Assembly (NCBI GenBank): GCA_910588175.1
Contig: CAJUQQ010000038.1
Span: forward strand, 1-19,115
Length of the DNA: 19,115 nucleotides
DNA from: an uncultured Oscillibacter sp.
GTDB lineage: Bacteria > Bacillota > Clostridia > Oscillospirales > Oscillospiraceae
Reading direction: 5' to 3'
The notes under the pieces are model-generated. The model did no database searches, was not told the origin of the DNA, and saw nothing but the letters and a program-made list of their open reading frames with translations. Shown here in pieces: positions 1 to 6,357 of this stretch. Position 1 is the first letter of the stretch; the number at the start of each line of letters is the position of its first letter. The position numbers and the translations under genes were made by a program.

Positions 1-23
1 GCGTGTTTCTTTTTGGTGCGCAA

Positions 24-66
24 CGGTCCGCTTCGCGGACCGCCCCGCCGTTGGCGGGGTCTTATT
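24..66 (+). terminator. Tandem hairpins, terminator-like
   Basis: Two perfect stem-loops stand side by side. The first pairs 24-31 with 35-42 (8 bp, loop TTC). The second pairs 43-49 with 53-59 (7 bp, all G/C, loop GTT) and is followed by TCTTATT. On the plus strand this resembles an intrinsic terminator for a gene left of the window, though the T-run is interrupted. No such tract follows on the minus strand. A processed-RNA or repeat-element origin is possible. Confidence 0.45.
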
Positions 67-75
67 GAACTTGCA

Positions 76-99
76 GGAAAAACCCGCCGTGGTTTTTCC
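76..99. repeat. Perfect 9-bp inverted repeat
   Basis: GGAAAAACC at 76-84 is perfectly complementary to GGTTTTTCC at 91-99, with a 6-nt loop (CGCCGT). The A/T-rich arms make it a weak terminator or an operator-like site. Its role is unknown. It lies about 200 bases upstream of the lipoprotein gene. Confidence 0.4.
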
Positions 100-171
100 C
101 GCAAACACCCTTTTCCTCGCGATGTTTAGAGGTGTGTGTGGTTCCTTTCACCGGACGGGGAATTTCTTCGC

Positions 172-208
172 TTTCGGCCGAAATCCGCTGCGCTGGGTTT
201 TCGGCCGA
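172..208. repeat. Duplicated palindromic 10-mer TTTCGGCCGA
   Basis: TTTCGGCCGA occurs at 172-181 and again at 199-208, 27 bases apart start to start. The first copy sits in a perfect 12-bp palindrome (172-183). Because the motif is nearly self-complementary, 174-183 can also pair with 199-208 to form a 10-bp stem with a 15-nt loop. Spacing of under three helical turns upstream of a gene is compatible with a regulator-binding pair, but no function is shown. Confidence 0.4.
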
Positions 209-295
209 GGAGGACGGGGGATGCGTGGAAAGGGGCTGGGGTCCTCTGTGTACACGGTCTTTCCGCAATAGTGGTTTACGGTTTGACGGGGGGCG

Positions 296-700
296 ATGAT
301 GAAAAAATGTAGGGTCGTTGGATGGTTGGTTCTGTGCGTTTGCCTGAGTTTTTTCTTGGGGTGCCGGTATGGTCAGGGAAATGAGCGGGAGGACTGGGAG
401 ACCGTTCGGGAAGCGAGATACCAGGCGTTGCTTTCTTTTTCCGTGGACAAGCTGGAGGAGTTAAAAGACGCGTATGATCCAAGCGGCGCGGCGGCCTTGG
501 CCAGCAATGTGTACGCGGCCTATTGGCACGGCCCCGGCGGCGATGAGCTTCCCGGCGCGCTGCACGCGCTGTGGAACGCCCTGGTTTTTGACGGGGAAAA
601 TCTCGCCGGAAAAGAAGACGCTTTGATCGGGGCGCTGAGGGCCCGGAACGCCGGGAAGGTGGCGGACATCGCCCGGGAAATGCGGACCCCGGCGGAATAG
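296..700 (+). CDS. Small predicted lipoprotein of unknown function
   Basis: Encodes 134 residues. The N-terminus has the form of a lipoprotein signal: basic MMKKCR, a hydrophobic run to about residue 22, then F-L-G-C, which could be a lipobox with Cys23 as the lipidated residue. The mature part (about 112 residues) is acidic and helical-looking, with no domain I recognise. Two start codons are adjacent (296 and 299); a G-rich ribosome site at 288-293 suits the second slightly better. Composition shifts within the gene: roughly the first 60 codons use many A/T third positions, and the rest is as GC-rich as the surroundings. The next gene follows after 8 bases, so the two are probably co-transcribed and end at the shared terminator at 931-963. 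Confidence 0.65.
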   Translation: MMKKCRVVGWLVLCVCLSFFLGCRYGQGNEREDWETVREARYQALLSFSVDKLEELKDAYDPSGAAALASNVYAAYWHGPGGDELPGALHALWNALVFDGENLAGKEDALIGALRARNAGKVADIAREMRTPAE

Positions 701-708
701 GAGGCGTT

Positions 709-909
709 ATGGAGTTTTCAAGGGAAGAACTGACGGAGGCCCGGCGGCAGATCGGCTCCACCCTCCACAAGCTGCGGGAAACCGTGGAAACCCTCCGGGG
801 GAAGGAGCAGCCGGAGCGCTATAAGTCCCAGATTACTCTGGCGGAGCGGCGGATCCGGGCCTTTGAGATCGCGGACCGCCTGCTGGAGCGGGAGCTGTCC
901 CGGGAGTAA
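709..909 (+). CDS. Small helical hypothetical protein
   Basis: Encodes 66 residues, preceded by a strong ribosome site (AGGAGG, 6 bases from the ATG... spacing GCGTT) that supports it as a real gene despite its size. The sequence is charged and almost free of glycine and proline after the first residues, with spaced leucine, isoleucine and alanine that suggest one or two long amphipathic helices or a coiled coil. No signal or membrane segment is seen. I do not recognise the family. It lies 8 bases after the lipoprotein gene and ends just before the bidirectional terminator, so it is the last gene of that short operon. Confidence 0.65.
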   Translation: MEFSREELTEARRQIGSTLHKLRETVETLRGKEQPERYKSQITLAERRIRAFEIADRLLERELSRE

Positions 910-930
910 GGAAAAGGACATAAGCTGGAG

Positions 931-963
931 AAAGGGGGCCCGGCAAATGCCGGGCCCCCTTTT
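931..963. terminator. Bidirectional intrinsic terminator
   Basis: A near-perfect stem pairs 931-945 with 948-962; allowing a 4-nt AAAT loop, 14 bp remain, of which 11 are G/C. TTTT follows on the plus strand and TTTCT on the minus strand. It lies between two convergent genes: 21 bases after the plus-strand 66-aa gene and 6 bases after the stop of the minus-strand phage cluster. It can stop transcription from both sides. Confidence 0.85.
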
Positions 964-969
964 ATGCGC

Positions 970-1551
970 CTATGGTTCCTCCGCCTCCGGGGGGACCGCC
1001 AGCTGGAAGCTCCTCCAGGTATACCCCTGCTCTTCCACAAAGGCCCAGGTGTATTCCATTTGGCGGCACACCTCCCAGGTGAGGTACCGCAGGCGGAAGG
1101 ACACCTCCAGATGGCAGGGGAGGATGTCCAGAATGATTTTTTCAATCTGCTCAAAGTCCTGGGGCGTCCCCGCCGTGTCGGGGAACTCCACCTGGACCTG
1201 ATTGGGGCCCGTCTCAATGGCCCGGGCCCGGATGCCGCATCCGCTGATGGTGCGGTTGATGGCCTCCGGCGTCAGGCTGTCGCCGTCGATTTGGAACAGG
1301 GCCGCCAGGGCCGCCCGGCGCTCTTTCAGCGTGGTGGAGGCGGGACGGCGGAGGAACAGCGCCTCCCGGCGGCGGAGCCCCTCGTCCTCCGCCGTGGCGG
1401 TGACGCTCTCCCGCTCCACCGTCTCCAGGCGCTCCGCCAGGGCGTCCAAGCCCCGGCCCAGAGCGTAGAGCTCCGCCCCGCTGAGGGAGTCCCGGTCCAG
1501 CCGGTAGACGCCCAGAGGGGCCAGCAGCGCCCGCAGATACTCCTCGTACAT
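970..1551 (-). CDS. DUF2313-like tail protein (XkdU/YmfQ type)
   Basis: Encodes 193 residues. Family knowledge: DUF2313 proteins follow the gpJ baseplate gene in Mu- and PBSX-like phages and help link the baseplate to fibres. Here the N-terminal third is helical (MYEEYLRALLAPLGVY, then a leucine-rich helix). A middle part reads ERRAALAALF, then LTPEAINRTISGCGI, and the C-terminal part is beta-rich with many aromatic residues. The start has a ribosome site (GGAGGG) inside the end of the gpJ gene, 3 bases away. It is the last gene of the operon, so the fibre and fibre-assembly genes that usually follow are absent. Confidence 0.8.
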   Translation of the reverse strand: MYEEYLRALLAPLGVYRLDRDSLSGAELYALGRGLDALAERLETVERESVTATAEDEGLRRREALFLRRPASTTLKERRAALAALFQIDGDSLTPEAINRTISGCGIRARAIETGPNQVQVEFPDTAGTPQDFEQIEKIILDILPCHLEVSFRLRYLTWEVCRQMEYTWAFVEEQGYTWRSFQLAVPPEAEEP

Positions 1552-1554
1552 GCC

Positions 1555-2634
1555 TTAGCCCTCCATCGCCGTCACCCGCAGCGTCCCCAGCACCGGAAGC
1601 ACGGTGCTGTCCGCCGGCAGATCCTCCGCCGGGGCGGTGAAGCGGTAGTTTTCCACGCCCTCCAGGCTGTAAAGCTTGCTGCCCAGCTCCGCCAGCAGCA
1701 CCGCCCGGCCCAGCAGCCGCCCGCTGAAAAAGTCCGTTATGGCCTGCCGGGCCGCCTCCAGCACCGCCGCCCGGTCCGCCCCCTCCCGGGGAGCCACCTG
1801 CACGGACACGTTCACCGTCCGGCTGGTGGGGGCCAGGGCCTTCACGGTCACCGCGATTTCCCGCTTTTCCTGGAGCTCCGCCTGCAGGCCCGCCAGCAGT
1901 TCCTCGCCGGGGAGGCCGTTTTCCCCGGTGACGTAGACGTTCACCGTCCCCGGCCCCTCCGCCCGGCCCACGGCCTTGGCGGCGGTTACGCCGGGATAGC
2001 CCATGGCGGTGGTCTCGTACCAGGCGGTGTTGGCTCCGTTGGGCAACCGCTGATAGCTCTCCAGAATCCGGGCCCGGAAGGCCCCGTCCGCCTCCGCGTC
2101 GGCCCCGCCGGTAAAGGCCCGCAGGTTGTTCACCGCCGTTACCGCCACGGGGCAGGCGGTCAGGAACCGCACGGCCCCCGGCACAAGGTTCCCGCCCGCC
2201 CCGGGCTCCACCGCCTCGGCCCGCACGTCCACATACAGCTTCCCAACGGGAAGGACGGCCTCCTCCGTGGTCTGAACCCGGACCTCCTCCGCCGTCATGC
2301 ACACCGTGCCCGCCGGTATGGTGATCTCCATGGCCGGGGCGGTCTCCACGGAAAAGCGCAGCACGCCTCCCGACCGGGTGGCGTTCAGCCGCTTCAGCCC
2401 CCGCATGGCCCCGTGGCGGTCCAGGTAGACGCCCTGGGCCGTCTGGGGAAAGCTCTGGTCCAGCACCCAGTCCGCCTGGATTTCCAAGGCCTGGAGCTCC
2501 GCCGCCGCGGCCCACAGCCGCACCGCCAGGTCGCAGCCCGCCTCCGGGGTGAAGCCCGCCCGCTCCCCGAAGTCCGCCAGCAGCTTCTCGTAAATGTCCT
2601 CAATGCTCCGCATTTGCCGTTCCCCCTCGCTCAT
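1555..2634 (-). CDS. Baseplate wedge protein, gpJ-like (XkdT type)
   Basis: Encodes 359 residues from the 2634 ATG. The layout is typical of the baseplate J family: an N-terminal helical part (IEDIYEKLLADF), a region that ends in a YLDRHG motif near residue 70, a beta-rich core with an IPAGT motif, then GAGGNLVPGAV, and a C-terminal wedge domain. It would build the baseplate wedges around the hub with the gp25-like protein. The annotated ATG overlaps the preceding stop as TAATG. A second ATG seven codons in (2613) has a better ribosome site (GAGGGGG), so translation may start there. Length is normal for the family. No damage is seen. Confidence 0.9.
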   Translation of the reverse strand: MSEGERQMRSIEDIYEKLLADFGERAGFTPEAGCDLAVRLWAAAAELQALEIQADWVLDQSFPQTAQGVYLDRHGAMRGLKRLNATRSGGVLRFSVETAPAMEITIPAGTVCMTAEEVRVQTTEEAVLPVGKLYVDVRAEAVEPGAGGNLVPGAVRFLTACPVAVTAVNNLRAFTGGADAEADGAFRARILESYQRLPNGANTAWYETTAMGYPGVTAAKAVGRAEGPGTVNVYVTGENGLPGEELLAGLQAELQEKREIAVTVKALAPTSRTVNVSVQVAPREGADRAAVLEAARQAITDFFSGRLLGRAVLLAELGSKLYSLEGVENYRFTAPAEDLPADSTVLPVLGTLRVTAMEG

Positions 2635-2984
2635 TATGTCCGCACCGCCGCCGTCACCAGCAGGGCCTCTCCCTCATAGGCAAGCCGCGCCGTCACCGCC
2701 GCCGTGCCGTCCCGGTTCTGTTCCAGCGTCACATCCGTCACCGTCACCGGCTCATCCTCCAGCGCCTCGGCCACATACTGCCGGGCGGCGGCGGGCCGCT
2801 CCGGGGCGGGGAGCGTCCCCAGGGCCCAAAGGCGGCTCCCCAGGGTTTCCCAAAAGGGAAAAGCCCCCCTCCTGGCCGTCAGCCGGAAGAGCACCCGCTG
2901 CAAGAGGGCCTCCCGGCCCCGGACCCGCCGCAGGCCTCCCACGCCGTCGGCGGCGTAGTCTCCATTTCTCAGCTCCAGCTCCAT
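2634..2984 (-). CDS. Baseplate protein, gp25/gpW-like (XkdS type)
   Basis: Encodes 116 residues in the gp25-like wedge family, which in T4 and P2 (gpW) seeds wedge assembly and initiates the sheath. It follows the pattern of the family: a short N-terminal beta part, a helical stretch with ALLQRVLFRLTARRGAFPF, then W-E-T-L-G-S, a helix ending in AEALEDEP, and C-terminal beta strands (VTVTDVTLEQ and AAVTARLAYE). A GGAGG ribosome site precedes the ATG. The stop overlaps the gpJ start by one base (TAATG), which suggests coupled translation and fixed stoichiometry with its wedge partner. Confidence 0.85.
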   Translation of the reverse strand: MELELRNGDYAADGVGGLRRVRGREALLQRVLFRLTARRGAFPFWETLGSRLWALGTLPAPERPAAARQYVAEALEDEPVTVTDVTLEQNRDGTAAVTARLAYEGEALLVTAAVRT

Positions 2985-2996
2985 AACCTTCCTCCC

Positions 2997-3392
2997 TCAG
3001 TCCCCCTGGGGCGCGTAGCGCTCTCCGTTGACGGTCAGCTCGCCGGTGATGGCTATCTGTTTCGCCGTAATCTCCACGCTGCCGTCCTGTTTCAGGTATA
3101 CCGCGTTTCCGCCGGGGCCGTAGAGATAGACCTCCCCCGGCCGGACCTGGGGGGCCTCCTCCGGAGGGCGGGCCCCGGCCACGCACTGTTCCTCGCCGCC
3201 GGGGCCGCCCTTGATCACCAGCACCGCCGCCCCGTTGGCGGGGGTCCAGAGATAGCCCCCGGGGCCGTAGACCGGCAGGTCCCGGACCTCTCCCCGGGTT
3301 ACCACGCCCACCTTCTGCCCGCTGATGGTGGTCACGCCCAGGTCCGCCCCGGCCAGGGCGGCGGCGGGTCGCATCTGTTTGGATAGCCACAT
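2997..3392 (-). CDS. Baseplate spike / assembly protein V-like
   Basis: Encodes 131 residues. The open frame runs further upstream, but ATG 3392 with a GGAGGG ribosome site fits best and leaves a 17-base gap after the hub gene. The middle looks like a small OB-fold (VGVVTRGEVRDLPVYGPGG, then WTPANGAAVLVIKGG). The C-terminus is a run of short strands typical of a spike beta-helix (GSVEITAKQIAITGELTVNG). In contractile tails such proteins form the trimeric membrane-piercing spike under the hub. No HxH metal-binding tip motif of the P2 gpV kind is seen, and no enzymatic domain. The position between hub and gp25 supports the call. Confidence 0.7.
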   Translation of the reverse strand: MWLSKQMRPAAALAGADLGVTTISGQKVGVVTRGEVRDLPVYGPGGYLWTPANGAAVLVIKGGPGGEEQCVAGARPPEEAPQVRPGEVYLYGPGGNAVYLKQDGSVEITAKQIAITGELTVNGERYAPQGD

Positions 3393-3409
3393 AGGAATGT
3401 TCTCCCTCC

Positions 3410-4357
3410 TCAGTCCTCCAGGGGCTTCAGCGTCAGCGCCGCCGTGGCCCCGCTTTGGCAGTCGAAGCGGTTGTCCGCCTCCGCCACCCGGAAGGTCCCG
3501 TTCAGCCCCATCCGCTCCAGCGACAGCGCCGCCCGGTCTCCGGGAAAGGCCAAAAAGCTCCCCGGCAGCGTCATCTCCGCCGACCAGGCGTCCTCCTGGG
3601 ACCGCCGGATCTGATACTCCCCGGTGTAGCGCATGGCGTCCCAGGTGCTCTGTCCCGGCGTGTAAATCACCCGGCGGCACTGGCCTCCCTTGCCAATCAT
3701 CTCCTGATTTTTTACGGTAAAGTCCCGGTTTCGGGTCTTGTCAATGACCAGCGCCTCCGTCAGTACGCCGTAGTGGTCCTCCGCCAGGGTGCAGGAGAGC
3801 ACCGGGTCTTCCTCCCCGATGGAGAGGGTCCGTCCCGCCCGCTCCGGAGAGGCCAGCAGCGTCCCCTCCCGGCTGAACCGGGGAGAAAAACCGCCGTAGG
3901 TCCGGCAGAAGCTCTCCACGGCCTTCCATTGACTACTCCCCGCCGCCACGGTGTATACGGACCCGGCCCGGAGATCTGCGGCCTCCTGACAGCGGACCCC
4001 ATAGGGCTCCGCGTGATTCCGCAGAATTTCCCCCAGGGTGGCGCTCTCATAGGTGACGGGCCGGGACTCGTTGTCCAGCAGCCTGGCGGCGTAGCCCCGC
4101 CCGCTGACGGTAGCGGTGAGCCCGCCGGCGTTCAGGTCCACCGTGTAGGCGTCCACCACGGCCCGCAGCATCACCTGCCCGTTCTCCTCCGCGGCGAAGC
4201 CCGCCGCCAGCCCCAGCACCGGGGCCATTTCCTTTTGATAGACAAAGGTGACGGAGAAGCTGTCGCAGGGCACCGTCCCCGTGTGGAGGACCCGCCAGCG
4301 CAAAAGCGGCGGCAGCTGGAAGACCCGATGATCCGCCGTGTAGAGTGTTCCCGTCAA
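3410..4357 (-). CDS. Baseplate hub protein (XkdQ / gp27-gpD type)
   Basis: Encodes 315 residues. The XkdQ family forms the central hub between tail tube and spike. Seen here: an N-terminal beta domain (VPCDSFSVTFVY), a strand-rich middle with VSGRGYAARLLDNES, a central GEILRNHAEPYGV helix, then an SSQWKAVESFCRTYGG segment that is characteristic of hub domains, and a C-terminal beta barrel (FPGDRAALSLERMGLNGTF). The start is TTG at 4357, overlapping the stop of the LysM gene as TTGA. No strong ribosome site is visible at normal spacing, so it probably depends on translational coupling. The pairing of LysM protein and hub is standard in PBSX-type tails. Confidence 0.8.
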   Translation of the reverse strand: MTGTLYTADHRVFQLPPLLRWRVLHTGTVPCDSFSVTFVYQKEMAPVLGLAAGFAAEENGQVMLRAVVDAYTVDLNAGGLTATVSGRGYAARLLDNESRPVTYESATLGEILRNHAEPYGVRCQEAADLRAGSVYTVAAGSSQWKAVESFCRTYGGFSPRFSREGTLLASPERAGRTLSIGEEDPVLSCTLAEDHYGVLTEALVIDKTRNRDFTVKNQEMIGKGGQCRRVIYTPGQSTWDAMRYTGEYQIRRSQEDAWSAEMTLPGSFLAFPGDRAALSLERMGLNGTFRVAEADNRFDCQSGATAALTLKPLED

Positions 4358-4926
4358 GGCAGCTTCACCGCCTCTCCGGGGTAGATCAGGTTCGGATTTT
4401 TGATCTGCGGGTTGGCCCGGATCAGGGCCGCCAGCTCCGCGCCGTACTGCCGGGCGATGCCCCAGAGGGTGTCGCCCTTCCGCACGGTGTGAGTCCGCGG
4501 GCTCGGAGGCGTTCCGGCCTCGTTCCCGGCCTCCCCGCCGCCGGACGGAGCCGCTTTCAGCCCGCCGTCATAGCCCCCGCAGTCCTCCCAGAACTCAAAA
4601 CGGTAGCGGACAAAATCCGGCAGAGGCTCCTCCGCCGCCTCCAAAGAGGTGAAATACGCCCGCTCCGTCTGCCAGACCGGATGAACCAGCAGCCCCGGCC
4701 CCTGGGACCGGAAGACCTCCGCCAGCTCCCGGAAGCGCTGGTACGCGCCCTCCCCCGCGAAGACGCCCTCCCCTTTCAAAACCCGGTAGGAGCCCCCCAA
4801 CTCCTGCATCACACACCCGCCGAAGGGAACCTGGTGGACGGCGATCCGCCGCCGGTACTCCACCGAATACACCTCCGGGTTGTGGGGCCACGTGAACTCT
4901 TTAAACCGCATCGGCGTCAGCCGCAC
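4354..4926 (-). CDS. LysM baseplate / tube-initiator protein (XkdP type)
   Basis: Encodes 190 residues. Residues 1-118 form an N-terminal tail domain (PHNPEVYSVEYRR, then GEGAYQRFRELAEVF and HPVWQ) like those in XkdP-type proteins that connect tube, baseplate and tape measure. A Gly/Ala/Pro linker follows (about 124-144). A C-terminal LysM domain covers about 145-190, with HTVRKGDTLWGIARQYG, then LIRANPQI and IYPGEAVKLP. LysM binds peptidoglycan-type glycans, although in tails it may be structural. I chose GTG 4926, which has an AAAGGGGG ribosome site at 8 bases, over the internal ATG at 4911. It ends overlapping the hub start. Confidence 0.85.
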   Translation of the reverse strand: MRLTPMRFKEFTWPHNPEVYSVEYRRRIAVHQVPFGGCVMQELGGSYRVLKGEGVFAGEGAYQRFRELAEVFRSQGPGLLVHPVWQTERAYFTSLEAAEEPLPDFVRYRFEFWEDCGGYDGGLKAAPSGGGEAGNEAGTPPSPRTHTVRKGDTLWGIARQYGAELAALIRANPQIKNPNLIYPGEAVKLP

Positions 4927-4968
4927 GGCCCATTCCCCCTTTCGCCGGTCCCGCCGGACCAGTTGTTC

Positions 4969-5640
4969 TCAACGGATCGAGAATCCGCCGTCATACCGCC
5001 GGGCGTCCCTCTGGACCGCCTGGGACAGCGCCCTCGCGCCGTCCTCCGCCCGGAAGGCGGCCTCCCCGCCGCCCCAGGGGCCCCATCCGCCGGAGCGCCC
5101 GCCCGGCTCCGGGACGGTTTCCCGCTCCGCCTGGGAAACGGGGGAGAAGTCCCGCCCGGCGGCTGTCCCTCCGCCGGGCTCTCCGTCCATGGCCGCCCAG
5201 GCCTCCCCGGCGGCCGCCGTGCCGCCGGGAAAACCCTTCCGGCGCGGGCCTGTCCCTTCCCGCGCCGGGCTCCGGCGCACCTGGAGCGTATCCGGAAGCC
5301 CCTCTCCCCCGCCAAGGGGGAACGCCTCGCCCTCCGGAAAGCGCTTCCCGCCCCGCGGCTTCGAAACGCCCCATACCCCGGCGCTCCGTTCCGCCCCGTC
5401 CAGGTGGGTTTCCCTGGGGACGGAGGCCCCCTCCTCCGGCGGAGCCCCGCCCGGCATCCCGCCTCCGCCAAACCGCCCCGTCCCTTCGGAGGGGGACCTT
5501 CCCGCCGCCCCAGAGCCCGGGGCCTCCCGCTTCGCCCTGGCCTTCCGGAGGGCCCCGCCGTCCTGCCCCCCTCCGCCCAGCAGCGCCCGCAGGGCCTCCC
5601 GCTGCCGCGCCAGCTCCCAATCCGGATAGTGCAAGCTCAT
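4969..5640 (-). CDS. Low-complexity Gly-rich protein in the tape-measure slot
   Basis: Encodes 223 residues with no recognised family. A strong GAGGAGGG ribosome site and an ATGA overlap with the chaperone-like gene support it as real. The first 21 residues (MSLHYPDWELARQREALRALL) are helical. Residues from about 22 to 195 are Gly/Pro/Arg/Glu-rich and probably disordered. The last part returns to helix (ALSQAVQRDARRYDGGFSIR). Glycine is about 22% overall. It lies exactly where PBSX-like phages carry the tape-measure gene (xkdO, over a thousand residues), but has no long helices or transmembrane segment. It may be a reduced tape measure, a linker between chaperone and baseplate, or a deletion remnant kept open. 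The short ordered ends suggest that only these are functionally constrained. Confidence 0.7.
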   Translation of the reverse strand: MSLHYPDWELARQREALRALLGGGGQDGGALRKARAKREAPGSGAAGRSPSEGTGRFGGGGMPGGAPPEEGASVPRETHLDGAERSAGVWGVSKPRGGKRFPEGEAFPLGGGEGLPDTLQVRRSPAREGTGPRRKGFPGGTAAAGEAWAAMDGEPGGGTAAGRDFSPVSQAERETVPEPGGRSGGWGPWGGGEAAFRAEDGARALSQAVQRDARRYDGGFSIR

Positions 5641-5963
5641 TTCCCTCCTCTCAGCGCCGCGAAGCGCTCTGGGTCAAAGGCCGGATTTTCCGCCGTCCGG
5701 TCCGCCTGGGGGTGGCGGTCTCTGGGACCTCCGCCCTCCGCCAGCGCCAGCAGCAGCCGCTCCATCTGCCGTCCCGTCAGGTCCGCCAGAACCTCCGTCT
5801 CGTCCCCGTAGACCGGCTCTCCCCGGAAAAAGCAGCACGCGGCCAGAATCCGCCCGTTGCACACCAGCACCCGCTCCAGCGGGTCGCCGTACTCCCGGCA
5901 CTGCCTCCACAGCGCCAGCAGCCGTCCCGCCGTCAGGGGCCGCAGCTCGTCCAGGTCCCTCAT
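5637..5963 (-). CDS. Tail assembly chaperone-like protein (XkdN position)
   Basis: Encodes 108 residues. The assignment rests mainly on position: directly after the tube gene, overlapping it by ATGA, and before the tape-measure slot, where long-tailed phages keep the chaperone that coats the tape measure. The sequence shows an N-terminal helical part (RPLTAGRLLALWRQCREYG), a cysteine-bearing hydrophobic strand pair, the helix DLTGRQMERLLLALAEGG, and a C-terminal NPAFDPERFAALR tail. I see no slippery heptamer near its end, so the programmed frameshift known in other phage groups is not supported. If there is no true tape measure, its client is an open question. Confidence 0.6.
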   Translation of the reverse strand: MRDLDELRPLTAGRLLALWRQCREYGDPLERVLVCNGRILAACCFFRGEPVYGDETEVLADLTGRQMERLLLALAEGGGPRDRHPQADRTAENPAFDPERFAALRGGK

Positions 5964-6343
5964 GCCGGGGTCTCAATCCGCTTGGCCGCCACCAGGGTGA
6001 CCTTTTCCGCCACCATGGCGTTCAGCTGGCCGTCCTCCTGGATGCCGCTCCACTGGCAACCGCTGTAGATCACCCGCCGGTCCGGCTTGCAGATCACCAG
6101 GGAGAAATCCGCCAGGTCGTAGAAGCTGATTCCGTCGGACACGGCGCTGTCCGTGGCGTAAAGCCGGGTCAGCTCCAGGGTATAGCGTTTCTGCCCCTCG
6201 ATGGTGGCCACCGGCTCGCTCTCGCCGAAGGCCTCCACGCTCTGGGAGGTTTTCGTGGCCTTGGCGGTGTAGCCCTGCACCACCGCCACCTTCCTGCCGT
6301 CCATCTCCAGATAGATGTCGGCGCTGGTGGGAAATCCTGTCAT
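5960..6343 (-). CDS. Tail tube protein (XkdM type)
   Basis: Encodes 127 residues from ATG 6343, which follows a purine-rich ribosome site (GAGGGGGAGAG). A TTG six codons upstream is possible but has no such site. Contractile tail tube proteins of the XkdM group have this size and pattern: an N-terminal TSADIYLEMDGRKVAVVQGY with the loop that packs between rings, FGESEPVATIEGQKRYTLELTRLY in the centre, and a C-terminal W-S-G-I-Q-E-D followed by strands VAEKVTLVAAKR. It polymerises as hexameric rings to make the inner tube surrounded by the sheath encoded just upstream. Confidence 0.9.
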   Translation of the reverse strand: MTGFPTSADIYLEMDGRKVAVVQGYTAKATKTSQSVEAFGESEPVATIEGQKRYTLELTRLYATDSAVSDGISFYDLADFSLVICKPDRRVIYSGCQWSGIQEDGQLNAMVAEKVTLVAAKRIETPA

Positions 6344-6357
6344 CCTCTCTCCCCCTC

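Larger units (their letters stand above)
1..295. other. Intergenic leader region without a supported gene
   Basis: No convincing gene is seen here. Two overlapping 68-codon open frames on opposite strands lack a ribosome site and resemble nothing I recognise. The region is clearly less GC-rich than the rest of the window. It holds two adjacent hairpins (24-59), a 9-bp stem hairpin (76-99), and a repeated palindromic 10-mer (172-181 and 199-208), followed by the ribosome site of the lipoprotein gene. A promoter for the lipoprotein gene should lie here, but I cannot name a good -35/-10 pair. Confidence 0.6.

Noticed and set aside
62..271. Two 68-codon frames on opposite strands in the leader
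   Set aside because: No ribosome site, no homology recognised, and they overlap hairpins and repeats.
964..2679. 571-codon plus-strand open frame opposite the gpJ, gp25 and DUF2313 genes
   Set aside because: No ribosome site, no recognisable domain, low-complexity Pro/Arg/Gly/His product; the opposite strand encodes clear baseplate proteins. Long antisense frames are expected at this GC content.
5630..5660. Programmed frameshift joining the chaperone-like gene to the next gene
   Set aside because: A -1 shift at the end would join the frames, but no X XXY YYZ slippery heptamer is present (the sequence is GGA GGG AAA TGA), and a normal ribosome site and ATG serve the next gene.
4345..5811. 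488-codon plus-strand frame over the LysM and Gly-rich genes
   Set aside because: Pro/Arg-rich shadow frame without a start signal. I considered whether it was the real gene in place of the 223-aa protein, but the minus-strand frame has the ribosome site, start overlap and codon pattern.
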